Shown here piece by piece: positions 53,862-63,416 of a DNA stretch of 64,000 nucleotides (the stretch's first letter is position 1; every line of letters begins with the position of its first letter). A program made the translations under genes and the position numbers. Origin of the DNA: Lentisphaerae bacterium RIFOXYA12_64_32 (lineage in GTDB: Bacteria; Verrucomicrobiota; Lentisphaeria; Oligosphaerales; YB12-FULL-65-16). The stretch covers positions 1 to 64,000 of the forward strand of contig MHBL01000226.1 of NCBI GenBank assembly GCA_001803235.1, in the 5' to 3' direction. The notes below the pieces were generated by a model. The model saw only the letters and a list, made by a program, of their open reading frames with translations. It had not been told where the DNA came from and made no database searches.

Positions 53862-55097
53862 TCAGAACACGAACTGCGCGTCGCTGAGGCGGCGTTTCAC
53901 TTCGCTGAGGACGCGCTTCTCTTCGGCGCGCGTCTTGGCCACAAACGTGGCGCCGAAGCGCACGAAGTGCCCGACGTCGTCCCACGGCACGGTGCTGATC
54001 AGCTTCTCGGTGATCATCCACTGGCTGAACGCCTCGGCGGTGGGGAACGTCTTGCCGGACTTGGTGCCCTTCGGGATCTCGACGTAGAGGAAGAACGAGC
54101 CGCCCGGCATTTCGGCGTCGAACCCAAGTTCGCGCAGCATGGTGACCAGGGCCTGCAGCCGGCGCCGGTACTTCTCGAAGATCGGCGGCGTGAGTTGGCG
54201 GTGCTTCGCCAGTGCGGCCGCGGACGCTTTCTGGATGGCCTGGAACTGGCCGCTGTCCGCATTGTCCTTCACCGTGGCAAAGGCGTTGACCGCATCGGCG
54301 TGGCCGCAAACCCAGCCCAGGCGCCAGCCGGTCATGTTGAAGCCCTTCGACATGCTGTGCAGTTCGACGGCGACGTCCTTGCCGCCCGGCCGCGACAGAA
54401 TGCTCAGCGGCTTGCCGGTGAAGTCCAGCGGCGAGTAGGGCGCGTCGCAGACGAGCAGGATTTTGTGCTTCCGCGCAAACGCGATGGCTTCGTCGTAGAA
54501 CGCGGGCGTAGCCGAGGCCCCGGTCGGGTTGTTCGGATAGTTGAGGTAGATCAGCTTGGCACGCTTGCGCTGGTCCGCGGTCAGCGTCTTGAGCTGCGGC
54601 AGGAACCGGTTCGCCTTGGTCAGCGGCAGGTTCACCACCTCGCCGCCCAGGTACTTGGTCCACGTCCCCAGGACCGGGTAACCGGGAACGGTCATCACGG
54701 AGATGTCGCCCGGATTGATGAAGCAGGCCGGCAGCAGCGTCAGCGCCGACTTGCTGCCGATCGAGTGGCAGATCTCGGTCTTCGGGTCGAGCTTGACTCC
54801 GTACAGGTCGGCCATGTACACGGCCACCGCGTCGCGGAACTCCTGGATGCCGTTGTCGGCGTAGGTGCGGTTCTGCCAGTTGGCCGCTTCCTTGGCCAAC
54901 GTCTGGACCACGACCGGCGGCGCCATGTCGTCCGGCTCGCCGACGCCCATGTCGATGAGCTCGACGTCCGGGTGCGCGGCCCTGGCGGCGGTCTTGGCGC
55001 GCTTGATCTTCTCGAACTTGTAGATGGTCGTATCCTTGCCGAATTTCGCGCCGCCGATCCGTTCCGCAAACAGCTTCTGAAGGTACGTGTCCGCCAT
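53862..55097 (-). CDS. dapL: LL-diaminopimelate aminotransferase DapL
   Basis: 411 residues, class I PLP aminotransferase. DapL makes LL-diaminopimelate from tetrahydrodipicolinate in one step for lysine and peptidoglycan. Signs: IDMGVGEPDDMAPP, TYADNGIQEFRDAV, YPNNPTGASATPAFYDEA and HSMSKGFNMTGWRLGW with the Schiff-base lysine. DapL occurs in PVC bacteria, spirochaetes, cyanobacteria and plants, which helps place the organism. AAAGGA precedes ATG 55097. No other lysine gene is adjacent. Confidence 0.93.
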   Translation of the reverse strand: MADTYLQKLFAERIGGAKFGKDTTIYKFEKIKRAKTAARAAHPDVELIDMGVGEPDDMAPPVVVQTLAKEAANWQNRTYADNGIQEFRDAVAVYMADLYGVKLDPKTEICHSIGSKSALTLLPACFINPGDISVMTVPGYPVLGTWTKYLGGEVVNLPLTKANRFLPQLKTLTADQRKRAKLIYLNYPNNPTGASATPAFYDEAIAFARKHKILLVCDAPYSPLDFTGKPLSILSRPGGKDVAVELHSMSKGFNMTGWRLGWVCGHADAVNAFATVKDNADSGQFQAIQKASAAALAKHRQLTPPIFEKYRRRLQALVTMLRELGFDAEMPGGSFFLYVEIPKGTKSGKTFPTAEAFSQWMITEKLISTVPWDDVGHFVRFGATFVAKTRAEEKRVLSEVKRRLSDAQFVF

Positions 55098-55451
55098 AGC
55101 CTGAATCCTTTGTTCCTGTAACTGCCTGAATAAGCGATCGCGGCACAACCGCGGTCGCAAGTGTGAACATCACACGGTCATCGACAGGGCTTCAATATAG
55201 CGCGGAGTTGGCCCCGGGACAGAGTAGCTGCGAAAGACATCGCGCGGCCCAGGCCCGCAATCCCGTGGTCGCGGGATGATGGCGGCGCTTTCTGCCGGGC
55301 CGTAAACACTCACCACTCAATTTCAACGTTCAACATTCAGCTTCCGACGAGAAAGACTTCTTGCCGAGAAGACGAGCAGATGGCGGATCGTACTACAAAC
55401 GGCCGCGAGAGGGTGACGGCCGAGCGGGACGTACGGGTTCGCGGACGTGCG
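55098..55451. other. intergenic region without visible features
   Basis: 354 bases upstream of dapL (minus strand) and downstream of the receiver-kinase gene. No gene, strong hairpin or Pho-like array was seen. Confidence 0.4.
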
Positions 55452-56738
55452 TCAGCGCCAGTCCCTGGCGAGTATCTCTTCCCCCAGCCATTGCAGCGGG
55501 GAGCTCGGCGTTTCGGCACCGCTCAGGAACTGATCGAGACTGGCGATCATCTCTGTGGCCGACCCATAGCGCTCCTCCGGTTTTTTCTTGAGCGCTTTCG
55601 CCAAAATCCGCTGAAGCACAGGCGGGAACTGGGGATCGAGTTTGCGCGGTTCCGTGGGCTTGCCGGTCCGAATGTTCTCGGCGAGCGCGAACATCGAGTT
55701 TCCGGCGAATGGCAGTTGGCCGGTGAACAGCAGGTAAGCAACCACGCCGAGGGAGAAGATGTCGGCGCGGTGGTCGACGTCAGCTACACCGGCAAACGAT
55801 TCCGGCGCCATGAAAGGCGGAGAGCCCAGCAACTTCTCGGTCCCGGTCAGTTCAGACCCGGCTAAGCGGGCGATCCCGAAATCCGTGAGCTTGGCGGTCA
55901 TCTCCGCGTCGACCAACACGTTGTTCGGTTTCACGTCACGGTGGCAGATGCCGTGAGCGTTTATGGCCTCCAAGGCGGCGGCAATCTGCCGGACGATGGA
56001 CACCTTCGTCGCATAGGGCAGGTCCTGGCGGCGCTTGATCAGGTCGTCGAGAGCAACGCCGTCGCAGTATTCCATGACCATGTACGGGATCTTCTCCTCC
56101 TGAGCAATCCCATACTCGACGACCGGAATGATATTGGGATGCCGGACGGCGGTGGCGATCGCCGCTTCACGTGTGAACCGGGTCAGGTACTCGGACTGGG
56201 GTTCAACGAGGCACCCGGCACCACGGATGATCTTCAGGGCGTAGCGCCGGCCGTCCTTCTCAGCCAGGAACACAATGCCCATGCCACCCTCGCCAAGAAC
56301 TTCGAGGACCTTGTATCCACCAATCAACCGCCTCGGCACCTCGATCACGCGGGTGGCCTCGAGCGGCGGCGACGACGCCAGCGTCTCCTTGATCATCGCT
56401 GCCAGCCGCTCCAGGTCACAGGGCTTGGTGAGGTAGTCCAAGGCCCCGATCTTGATGCATTCCACAGCCGCCTCCACACGTGGCCTGCCAGTGATGATCA
56501 CGACGGGCAACTGGGGTCGGTTCTTCTTGACCTCCAGGAGCAGGTCCTTCCCCGACTTGTTCGGCATGTCCATGTCCGAGAGGACAAAATCGATCTTGCG
56601 CTGTCCCAGGATCTGCAAGGCCACCGCACCGTCGGCGGCCTCGATCACGTCATAGCCTTCGCCCCCGAGGAACGACGCGAGCATGAGCCGCACGGGCATA
56701 TCATCGTCAACAACGAGCAACGTCCGTTTGCTGGGCAT
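55452..56738 (-). CDS. receiver domain fused to Ser/Thr protein kinase
   Basis: 428 residues. An N-terminal receiver (1-120) has LLVVDDDMP, phospho-acceptor D55 in FVLSDMDMPN and the lysine of DYLTKPCD. A Hanks-type kinase (about 135-415) has VLGEGGMGIVFLA, the lysine in YALKIIRG, HRDVKPNNVL and DFGIARL. So a phosphorelay could switch a Ser/Thr kinase. I start at ATG 56738, where the receiver begins; a GTG at 56843 overlapping the stop of the upstream histidine kinase would add 35 Pro/Thr-rich residues and is a real alternative. Confidence 0.88.
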   Translation of the reverse strand: MPSKRTLLVVDDDMPVRLMLASFLGGEGYDVIEAADGAVALQILGQRKIDFVLSDMDMPNKSGKDLLLEVKKNRPQLPVVIITGRPRVEAAVECIKIGALDYLTKPCDLERLAAMIKETLASSPPLEATRVIEVPRRLIGGYKVLEVLGEGGMGIVFLAEKDGRRYALKIIRGAGCLVEPQSEYLTRFTREAAIATAVRHPNIIPVVEYGIAQEEKIPYMVMEYCDGVALDDLIKRRQDLPYATKVSIVRQIAAALEAINAHGICHRDVKPNNVLVDAEMTAKLTDFGIARLAGSELTGTEKLLGSPPFMAPESFAGVADVDHRADIFSLGVVAYLLFTGQLPFAGNSMFALAENIRTGKPTEPRKLDPQFPPVLQRILAKALKKKPEERYGSATEMIASLDQFLSGAETPSSPLQWLGEEILARDWR

Positions 56739-56839
56739 GGTCCGGATTACCTTATCGGTGGGTGGGTGTGTGGTTGGTTCGTAATGTGTGGGACTTGGGG
56801 CGGGGATGGAGACGGAAGTTTCCTTTTCATCCTCCCCGT

Positions 56840-58000
56840 TCACCTTGCCTGCGGGTTTGCCGTCCTGGGCAAGACGAACCAGAACGTGCTGCCCTTTCCC
56901 GCGTCGCTGTCGACGCCGATCGCACCACCATGGGTTTCGACCGCGAGTTTGCAGAACGTCAACCCCAACCCCGTCGAGTACTTCCTCCCCTCTCGACGCG
57001 CCTCGACCTGCCCGAACTTCTCGAAGATCTTCGCGTGGTACTCGTGGGGCACTCCGGGGCCGGTATCCACCACCTCGACGCGGACCTCGCCCTCCGCCGG
57101 GCGGAAACGGACTTCAACCGAACCTTCGGGGGGAGTGAACTTGACGGCGTTCCCGACCAAGTTGGCGAACACGCGCTCGATCAGGTCGGGATCGCAAATG
57201 ACCGTGACCGACCCCGGGGGCGCACTCACGGCCAGCGCACACCTGCGCAGCATGGGCTCATAGGTCCTGACCGCCTTGGCCGCCAGATCGCGGAGGTCGG
57301 ACTCCGCCAGCCGCAGCGGCATCTTGCCTTCCTCGAGTCGGCTGACTTCGAGGAGGGAACTCACCATCTCCACCAATCCATTGCAGGAGACGGAGGTCTC
57401 GGCGAAGAACCCGCGCTCCTTCTCGTCGATGCGGTCCTTCAGTTTGACCTGGAGCATCTGCAGGTAGCCCTGCATCACCATCAACGGTCCACGCATGTCA
57501 TGGACGACCATACGCGTGAGGTTGTCCCGCAAGGCTTCCAGCCTTCGGAGATCCTCGTAGCTCATCTGCAGGCTGCGGTACTGTCCCGCAAGTTCAGCCT
57601 GCAACCGCTTGATGGCCACATGCGTTCGGACCCGCGCTTCCACTTCCTCGAACTGAAACGGCTTCGTGATGTAATCCACGCCGCCACACTGGAAGGCCTT
57701 GACCTTGTCCAAGGTCTCGGAAAGGGCGCTGATGAAAATCACCGGGACACTCCGCAAGCGCTCGTCTTCCTTGAGCCGGCGACAGGTTTCGTAGCCGTCC
57801 ATCTCCGGCATGAGGATATCGAGCAGGATGAGGTCCGGCGGTTCCTTCGCCGCCGCCTGCAAAGCCAGCCGGCCGTTCGGAAACGACCGGGGCTTGTACC
57901 CGCAGTCCCGAAGCATTCCGGACAGCACCTGCAGATTGGCGGGAGTGTCATCGACGAGGATGACGCTCGCCTGCGGTGACTTACCTGGGGTCTCGTTCAC
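56840..58000 (-). CDS. receiver - histidine kinase
   Basis: 386 residues. Receiver (about 10-130) with VILVDDTPAN, D in LILLDILMPEMDG and DYITKPFQ; then a coiled coil, histidine phosphorylation site VVHDMRGPLMVM, and HATPase domain with NAVKFTPP and STGLGLTFCKLAV. No membrane helix, so cytoplasmic; it would receive a phosphate from the hybrid kinase encoded upstream and pass it on. GTG start at 58000 with AAAGGG about nine bases upstream. It begins six bases after the hybrid kinase stop. Confidence 0.9.
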   Translation of the reverse strand: MNETPGKSPQASVILVDDTPANLQVLSGMLRDCGYKPRSFPNGRLALQAAAKEPPDLILLDILMPEMDGYETCRRLKEDERLRSVPVIFISALSETLDKVKAFQCGGVDYITKPFQFEEVEARVRTHVAIKRLQAELAGQYRSLQMSYEDLRRLEALRDNLTRMVVHDMRGPLMVMQGYLQMLQVKLKDRIDEKERGFFAETSVSCNGLVEMVSSLLEVSRLEEGKMPLRLAESDLRDLAAKAVRTYEPMLRRCALAVSAPPGSVTVICDPDLIERVFANLVGNAVKFTPPEGSVEVRFRPAEGEVRVEVVDTGPGVPHEYHAKIFEKFGQVEARREGRKYSTGLGLTFCKLAVETHGGAIGVDSDAGKGSTFWFVLPRTANPQAR

Positions 58001-58006
58001 GGGTGT

Positions 58007-61000
58007 CTACCCTTTCCTGTCCAGCAACTGGATGAGTTGATCGTACTGGAAGCCGTTGGCCAGTTGGCGCAGCCCGCTGCCGACATCGGCGTTTGTGGCC
58101 GCGACCTGGTCGATCAGCTCCAGTAGACGGTCCATCTCGCCATTCAGGGTGGCTTCCCGCATCTGCGCGAGGAGCCCGTCGGGGATTGCCGCCATGGACG
58201 TGGTTGCCATCTGCGCTGGGCCTGCTGGCGTCGGTGTGGCCTCGGCCGGGGGGGGGACGTCGCCGTAGACGTAACGCACGTCGAGGCACTTCCGGATCTT
58301 CTCGAACAACTCCGCCTCGCGGTAGGGCTTGCCGATGAAGTCGTCCGCGCCCACATCGAACACACGCTGACGTTCCTCGTCAAAGGCGCTGGCGCTGACG
58401 GCAATGACGGGCGTCTTGCATCCGACAGTCATGGCCCTGATGCGGCGTATGGCCTCGTATCCGTCCATCACCGGCATGCGTACGTCCATCAGGACGAGAT
58501 CCGGGCGCCATTCTTCAACGTCGCTCAGGGCTTCTCTGCCGTTGGCGCTCTCGCGGGTTTGGAACCCGACGCCCCTGAGCATCTCCGAGAGAAGCGCGCG
58601 GTTTTCTTCTTTGTCATCGACGACAAGAATGCGGGGCTGACTCTGGCCAGGCTGCAGGCCGACCACGGGAGGCGCCGCGACACGCACCACGGAGGGCCCC
58701 GGCGCTCCTTCCTCGACACCGATCTCAAACCGGAAGATACTGCCTTTGCCGGCTTCGCTGGCTACCGCGATATCGCCTCCCATGAGGCGCACGAACTCCC
58801 GGCTGATGGCCAGGCCGAGCCCGGTGCCGCCTTCGGTGCGAGCACCGCTGGCCGTCTGTTCGAAGTACTGGAACAGTCGGCTCATGTCTTCTTTCCGTAT
58901 GCCCAACCCGGTGTCTTCGACCTCGGCGACCAGGCGCAGCTTGCCATCGATCCGGCGTTCCGCCCCGACGCGCAGGGCAACACTTCCCTGTTCCGTGAAC
59001 TTCACCGAGTTACCCAGAAGGTTGATAAGGACCTGGCGCAGTTTGCCCTCGTCGGTGACGACGTACCGCGGCACGTCATCCGACCTCCGGACCGTCAACC
59101 GCAGCTTCTTCACATCGGTTCGCACCCGGAACATCATCGCCATATCCTCCAGGAGGGCGTGAAGATCGAACGTGCTCGGGTTCAGGATGGTGCGGCCCGC
59201 CTCGATCTTCGACATCTCCAGAATGTCGTTGATCAGTGCCAGCAGGTGCTCCCCACTGCGGTTGATCGTCCGGACTCGGTCACGCTGCGCAGGGGTGATG
59301 GAGGGGTCACGCTGCATCAACTGAGCGAACCCGAGAATCGCATTCATGGGCGTCCGAATTTCGTGGGACATGTTGGCCAGGAATGCGCTCTTCGCACGAT
59401 TGGCGGCCTCCGCGGCTTCCTTCGCTTTCTCCAGTTCCGCCTGGGCCTGCTTGCGCAACGTGATGTCCTCGATCATGCCGTCGAAGCACTCGATGTCCCC
59501 GCGCGAGTTGCGGACAACCCTGGCGGTGACGTTGCCCCAGATCGGCGTGCCATCTCGCTTCTGGAGCCTCAGTTCGACACCCGACACCTGCCCTTCAGCG
59601 AGAAGACGGGCGGAGAACGCCTGCCGCTCTTCGGAATTGACATAGGTGTCCGCCGCGCGGGTTTTCATGAACTCCTGAATCGATTCGTAGCCGAACATCC
59701 GGGCGATGGCGGGGTTGGCGGTAATGAACTCGCCACGCTCGCCGGGTTGACGGCTGTACAGACCCACGGGGAGATTGGAGATCAACGTGCGGTAACGCTC
59801 CTCACTCTCCTGCAGGGCGCTCTCGGCCCGTTTCCGCTCCGAGATGTCTTCAAATGTTCCTTCCAGGAAGCGGGGGACCCCGTCTTCGTCGCAGACCTGG
59901 CGGGCACTGAGGCAGACCGGGACCGTCTGTCCGGCGCCGCGCCGGAAGCGGGTCTCGAAGCCAGTGACCGGGCCCTCGCGCACCGCAGTCAGGAGCCGTG
60001 CCCTGTCCTGAGGGTCGCAGTAAAGGTTGGCCAGGCCGATCTGGTTCATCTGTTCGACGGAGTCGAGTTGCAGGGCGCGCAGAAGCGCCGGGTTGGCTTC
60101 CTCGACCCAGCCACTCACGGTGGTGCGGAAGATCCCGACCAACGAACCACTGACCATCTCCCGGTACTTGGCCTCAGACGCTTTCAGCCTCCCCTGCGTC
60201 CTCTCAACAGCGGCCTGTGCCTCCTGGGCCTGTCGCGTCGCACACTCAAGCTCGGCCGTGCGCTCGGCCACACGCTGCTCGAGACTGCTCGCGTGTTCCT
60301 CGATCTGGCGATGAGAGGCAAGCAGGCTCACCTGCATCGCGTTGAAGGCCGACGCCAACAGCCCCAGTTCATCCCAGCGGTGGATCTTCACGGCGCAGTC
60401 CAACTGTCCCTGCTGAACTCTCTGGGCGGCCTGCACCAGATCGGCCAGGGGGCGGGTCAGGCCGCGCCCCAGCCAGAAGGCCAGCAAGACGGCCACCAGC
60501 GCCGCCGCAAGCACCATGATCCACCTCTGCCGGCGCGCGTCGAGTAATAGGCAATCCATGCGGTTCTCCGCGTCACGGATGGGGCCGAAGAACTCGTCGA
60601 TGTAGGTCGTCGCGCTCACCATGAGCGTTACGCCTTCGACCGGCGGCGACACAGGTGTGCTGATCATGAACTTCTGGCGCAACGACTTGTCGACTTCCAG
60701 CCAGTCATAGTAACCGCCGAACTCAAGGCCGGAGATGCTGGGCTCAAAGACCTTGCGAAACGACGGCAGTTGGTCTCCGAGTTCCTGCATCGGGTGGTTG
60801 ACCAGTTGCGGATTGGGGTGAACCATGATGGTGCCTGTGCCGGCCTGCCACAGGGCAGTGTAACCGGTCGCCCCGACCTTCTGCAGCGCGATCGCCGCAA
60901 ACTCAGGGTTGTCTCTCAACGACTGCAATCTCGCCTCAGGATGCGTCAGGAGGTAAGTCCCCAGTTGGTGCGCCGCATCGCGGGCTTTCAGGCGGATGGA

Positions 61001-61153
61001 TTGCTCGCCAGCGGCCCGCAGCGCCGCGGTGGTACTCCGAGTCACCACAGAACCCATTTCCGTCATCACCCGGTGCGCGAGGTAACCGATCACGAGGACC
61101 GGCAGGACGGCGATGGCCAGGAATTGAAGAAGAACGCGTGTAGAGATCTTCAT
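58007..61153 (-). CDS. hybrid sensor histidine kinase (Cache-HAMP-PAS-PAS-HK-REC)
   Basis: About 1048 residues. Two helices (near 7-25 and 225-245) bracket a periplasmic Cache-like domain (GATGYTALWQAGTGTIMVHP is typical). Then HAMP, a coiled coil, two PAS domains, phosphorylation site FLANMSHEIRTPMNAIL, HATPase with GTGLGLAISREFV, and a receiver with RILVVDDKEEN and D in LVLMDVRMPVMDG. A C-terminal tail of about 90 residues might be an Hpt-like helix bundle, but no H-x-x-K-G motif is plain. ATG 61153 begins the membrane helix; ATG 61168 or a GTG at 61249 are possible. Confidence 0.88.
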   Translation of the reverse strand: MKISTRVLLQFLAIAVLPVLVIGYLAHRVMTEMGSVVTRSTTAALRAAGEQSIRLKARDAAHQLGTYLLTHPEARLQSLRDNPEFAAIALQKVGATGYTALWQAGTGTIMVHPNPQLVNHPMQELGDQLPSFRKVFEPSISGLEFGGYYDWLEVDKSLRQKFMISTPVSPPVEGVTLMVSATTYIDEFFGPIRDAENRMDCLLLDARRQRWIMVLAAALVAVLLAFWLGRGLTRPLADLVQAAQRVQQGQLDCAVKIHRWDELGLLASAFNAMQVSLLASHRQIEEHASSLEQRVAERTAELECATRQAQEAQAAVERTQGRLKASEAKYREMVSGSLVGIFRTTVSGWVEEANPALLRALQLDSVEQMNQIGLANLYCDPQDRARLLTAVREGPVTGFETRFRRGAGQTVPVCLSARQVCDEDGVPRFLEGTFEDISERKRAESALQESEERYRTLISNLPVGLYSRQPGERGEFITANPAIARMFGYESIQEFMKTRAADTYVNSEERQAFSARLLAEGQVSGVELRLQKRDGTPIWGNVTARVVRNSRGDIECFDGMIEDITLRKQAQAELEKAKEAAEAANRAKSAFLANMSHEIRTPMNAILGFAQLMQRDPSITPAQRDRVRTINRSGEHLLALINDILEMSKIEAGRTILNPSTFDLHALLEDMAMMFRVRTDVKKLRLTVRRSDDVPRYVVTDEGKLRQVLINLLGNSVKFTEQGSVALRVGAERRIDGKLRLVAEVEDTGLGIRKEDMSRLFQYFEQTASGARTEGGTGLGLAISREFVRLMGGDIAVASEAGKGSIFRFEIGVEEGAPGPSVVRVAAPPVVGLQPGQSQPRILVVDDKEENRALLSEMLRGVGFQTRESANGREALSDVEEWRPDLVLMDVRMPVMDGYEAIRRIRAMTVGCKTPVIAVSASAFDEERQRVFDVGADDFIGKPYREAELFEKIRKCLDVRYVYGDVPPPAEATPTPAGPAQMATTSMAAIPDGLLAQMREATLNGEMDRLLELIDQVAATNADVGSGLRQLANGFQYDQLIQLLDRKG

Positions 61154-61437
61154 ATAGGGCAACGCCATCCGTAGAGCAGCACCCTCAGCGTGGCCTGTGG
61201 GCGCGGACAGCAGGGGTCTCAACCGCTCAGCAATCCGGTCCATCAGCACAGGCTGCCGCGTGTTTCAGGTCCCCTGTCGCCGACTCCCTGGAACGCCGAG
61301 TGGGGGGAGGAAGCCTGGCCTCGCATTGGATTGGATCTGCCCCCTCTCGAAGCCACAGGGACCGGCGGCGGTACGGCCCTGATCCGTACGACCAAGATAG
61401 TGTCGAGGGATGCAGGGGTCAAGAGGGTGCGTCGGCA

Positions 61438-62268
61438 CTAGACCAACCTTTGTTTCCGCCAGTTGCTGCGGTAGTGGGTCGGGGCCATCCCGGTCGCGGC
61501 CTTGAACATCCGGCTGAAGTGGTACGGGTCCGGCCAACCGACCTTTCCACCGATTTCCGCGACCGTCATGCCGGTTTCGGCCAGCAAACGGCGCGCCTGC
61601 TGCACGCGCCGCTGCCGGAGGTACTCAAACGGCGTGCAGCCCACCTGCAGCCTGAAGAGGCGGAAGAAATGCGTACGGGACAGGTGGCAGAGCTCCGACA
61701 ACTCTGCCATGCTCACAGACCCGCTGGAGTGTTCGTCCATGAAACGGAGGGCCGGCGCGCAACGTTGCTCTTCCGGCAAGAGCGCCGGCAGCGCCGGGCT
61801 CGGCGAGACACACGCCAGGAGTCCGGACAACAGCGAATGTGCCACAGCCTGGCGCGTCATCAACCGTTGCAGCGACCGGTCGTCCGATGGCGTCTCCAAC
61901 TCCTCCATGGCCAGCAGTTGCGCTCGCATTCGCTCCGAAGGCTCAGGCAGGAACGGGATGTCGATCCGGCGCAACAGGTCCAGGCCGCCCAAGTACTCCA
62001 GGGTCACGGCCAGGGCCAGCGCGTCGACCGCATCGCAACCCACCAGATACGGTCGACGACGGACAGACGCCGGCAGGAAGAAGACCTGTCCCAATACCGG
62101 CTTGATCCGACCGCCCCGCGGCCCCGTGATCTCGACCTCCAGTCCTCCACTCATGACCACGGCCAGAACCGAGAACGGCTGGCACACCCAGGAGTGAGTT
62201 CTGTCCACGAGGAAACGGCGGCAAAAGTGAATCCGCAACCGGAGTTCGGCATCGGCTGTCGTGTCCAT
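61438..62268 (-). CDS. AraC-family transcriptional regulator
   Basis: 276 residues. The N-terminal sensing domain (1-150) is cupin-like but poorly conserved; the C-terminal helix-turn-helix pair has VSMAELSELCHLSRTHFFRLF and GWPDPYHFSRMFKAATGMAPTHY. AGGAG lies nine bases before ATG 62268. It is divergent from the dehydrogenase at 62469 and probably controls it. Confidence 0.9.
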   Translation of the reverse strand: MDTTADAELRLRIHFCRRFLVDRTHSWVCQPFSVLAVVMSGGLEVEITGPRGGRIKPVLGQVFFLPASVRRRPYLVGCDAVDALALAVTLEYLGGLDLLRRIDIPFLPEPSERMRAQLLAMEELETPSDDRSLQRLMTRQAVAHSLLSGLLACVSPSPALPALLPEEQRCAPALRFMDEHSSGSVSMAELSELCHLSRTHFFRLFRLQVGCTPFEYLRQRRVQQARRLLAETGMTVAEIGGKVGWPDPYHFSRMFKAATGMAPTHYRSNWRKQRLV

Positions 62269-62468
62269 CGCGGGGGACTCCTGAGGGTTCGGCAAGGACG
62301 CGGTTTGGTACTATACAACATGAAAAGGGAATCTGCATCCATTCACAGATTGGCACACTCGTGGTAAGATAGGTCACATACGTGATATACGATCCCCAGT
62401 GCGAACCCGAGGTGGTTCTGGCAGCACGACGGTGGGGATGGCACGACATGCAGCGGCGGAGGCGGGCG

Positions 62469-63230
62469 ATGCGTGACTACTTCGACTTCTCGGGACAGGT
62501 GGCGGCCGTGACCGGCGGACGGCGGGGGTTGGGCCGGGCCATGGCGGTGGAACTGGCGCGGCGCGGTGCGAAGACCGCCATCCTCTCCAAGAGCCCCGAG
62601 ACGGACGACGTCCTGCAAGAGATCCGCGACAACGGCGGCGAGGCCGCCTACTTCCAGGTCGATCTGGCGCGGCGCGAGGAACGCACGGGGTTGATGGAGA
62701 AGGTTCGCGCACACTTCGGCCGCCTGGACATCCTGCTCAACAACGCCGGCTATCTGCACTGCGCGCCCGTGCTGGAGTACCCGCTGGACCAGTGGGACAA
62801 CGACATGTCGGTTCTGCTCGACGCCGTCTTTGAGCTGTCGCAGCAGGCGGGCAGGATCATGGTCGAACAGGGCGGCGGTGGCAAGATCATCCAGATCAGT
62901 TCCACCGCGGCCTTCAAGGAAGGCGCAGGCCTGATCGCCTACGCCACGGCGAAGAGCGCGCTTGTGGGCTTGACGCGGTGCCTGGCCGGCGGCCTGGCCA
63001 AGCACCGTATCAACGTCAACGCCATTGCCCCGGGCATCTTCAACACGGACATCAACACGGCCTTGTTCGACAACCCGGAGGCTCTGGCGTCCCGCTGCAA
63101 GCCGATTCCTTCCGGGCGGTTGGGAGAGGTGGAGGACATTATCGGGCCGATGTTGTTTCTGGCCAGCGCCATGAGCGAACACGTCCACGGGCAGACACTT
63201 ATCGTTGACGGCGGGTTCGTGGGGAGTTGA
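62469..63230 (+). CDS. short-chain dehydrogenase/reductase
   Basis: 253 residues, classical SDR. Cofactor loop AVTGGRRGLGRAM, NNAG at about 90, catalytic serine in QISSTAAF and YATAKSA with the Y-x3-K pair, then the family end VDGGF. It resembles 2-deoxy-D-gluconate/uronate 3-dehydrogenases (KduD-like), so uronate catabolism is plausible. GGAGG lies six bases before ATG 62469; longer in-frame starts at 62382 and 62448 lack that site. Confidence 0.86.
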   Translation: MRDYFDFSGQVAAVTGGRRGLGRAMAVELARRGAKTAILSKSPETDDVLQEIRDNGGEAAYFQVDLARREERTGLMEKVRAHFGRLDILLNNAGYLHCAPVLEYPLDQWDNDMSVLLDAVFELSQQAGRIMVEQGGGGKIIQISSTAAFKEGAGLIAYATAKSALVGLTRCLAGGLAKHRINVNAIAPGIFNTDINTALFDNPEALASRCKPIPSGRLGEVEDIIGPMLFLASAMSEHVHGQTLIVDGGFVGS

Positions 63231-63416
63231 GCCCGCGGGAGGGACCGTTCCGCGGGCGCGGACCTTTCGGGAGCCGGCTGGAGGTGTTCCGGGCGAACCG
63301 GACAAGTCGGCCGCGATCGACGGCTGTCGGCAGCGATCGATCGCAGTCGTTGGATGCACTGGGTTGCCGCCGCCGCCCACGCCCGGTCCCATGAGCGACG
63401 AACGGGAGTGAGAACA

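Noticed and set aside
58559-60547. A 662-codon frame on the + strand opposite the hybrid kinase
   Set aside because: It is the antisense shadow of a high-GC gene with clear kinase motifs; no domain or ribosome site.
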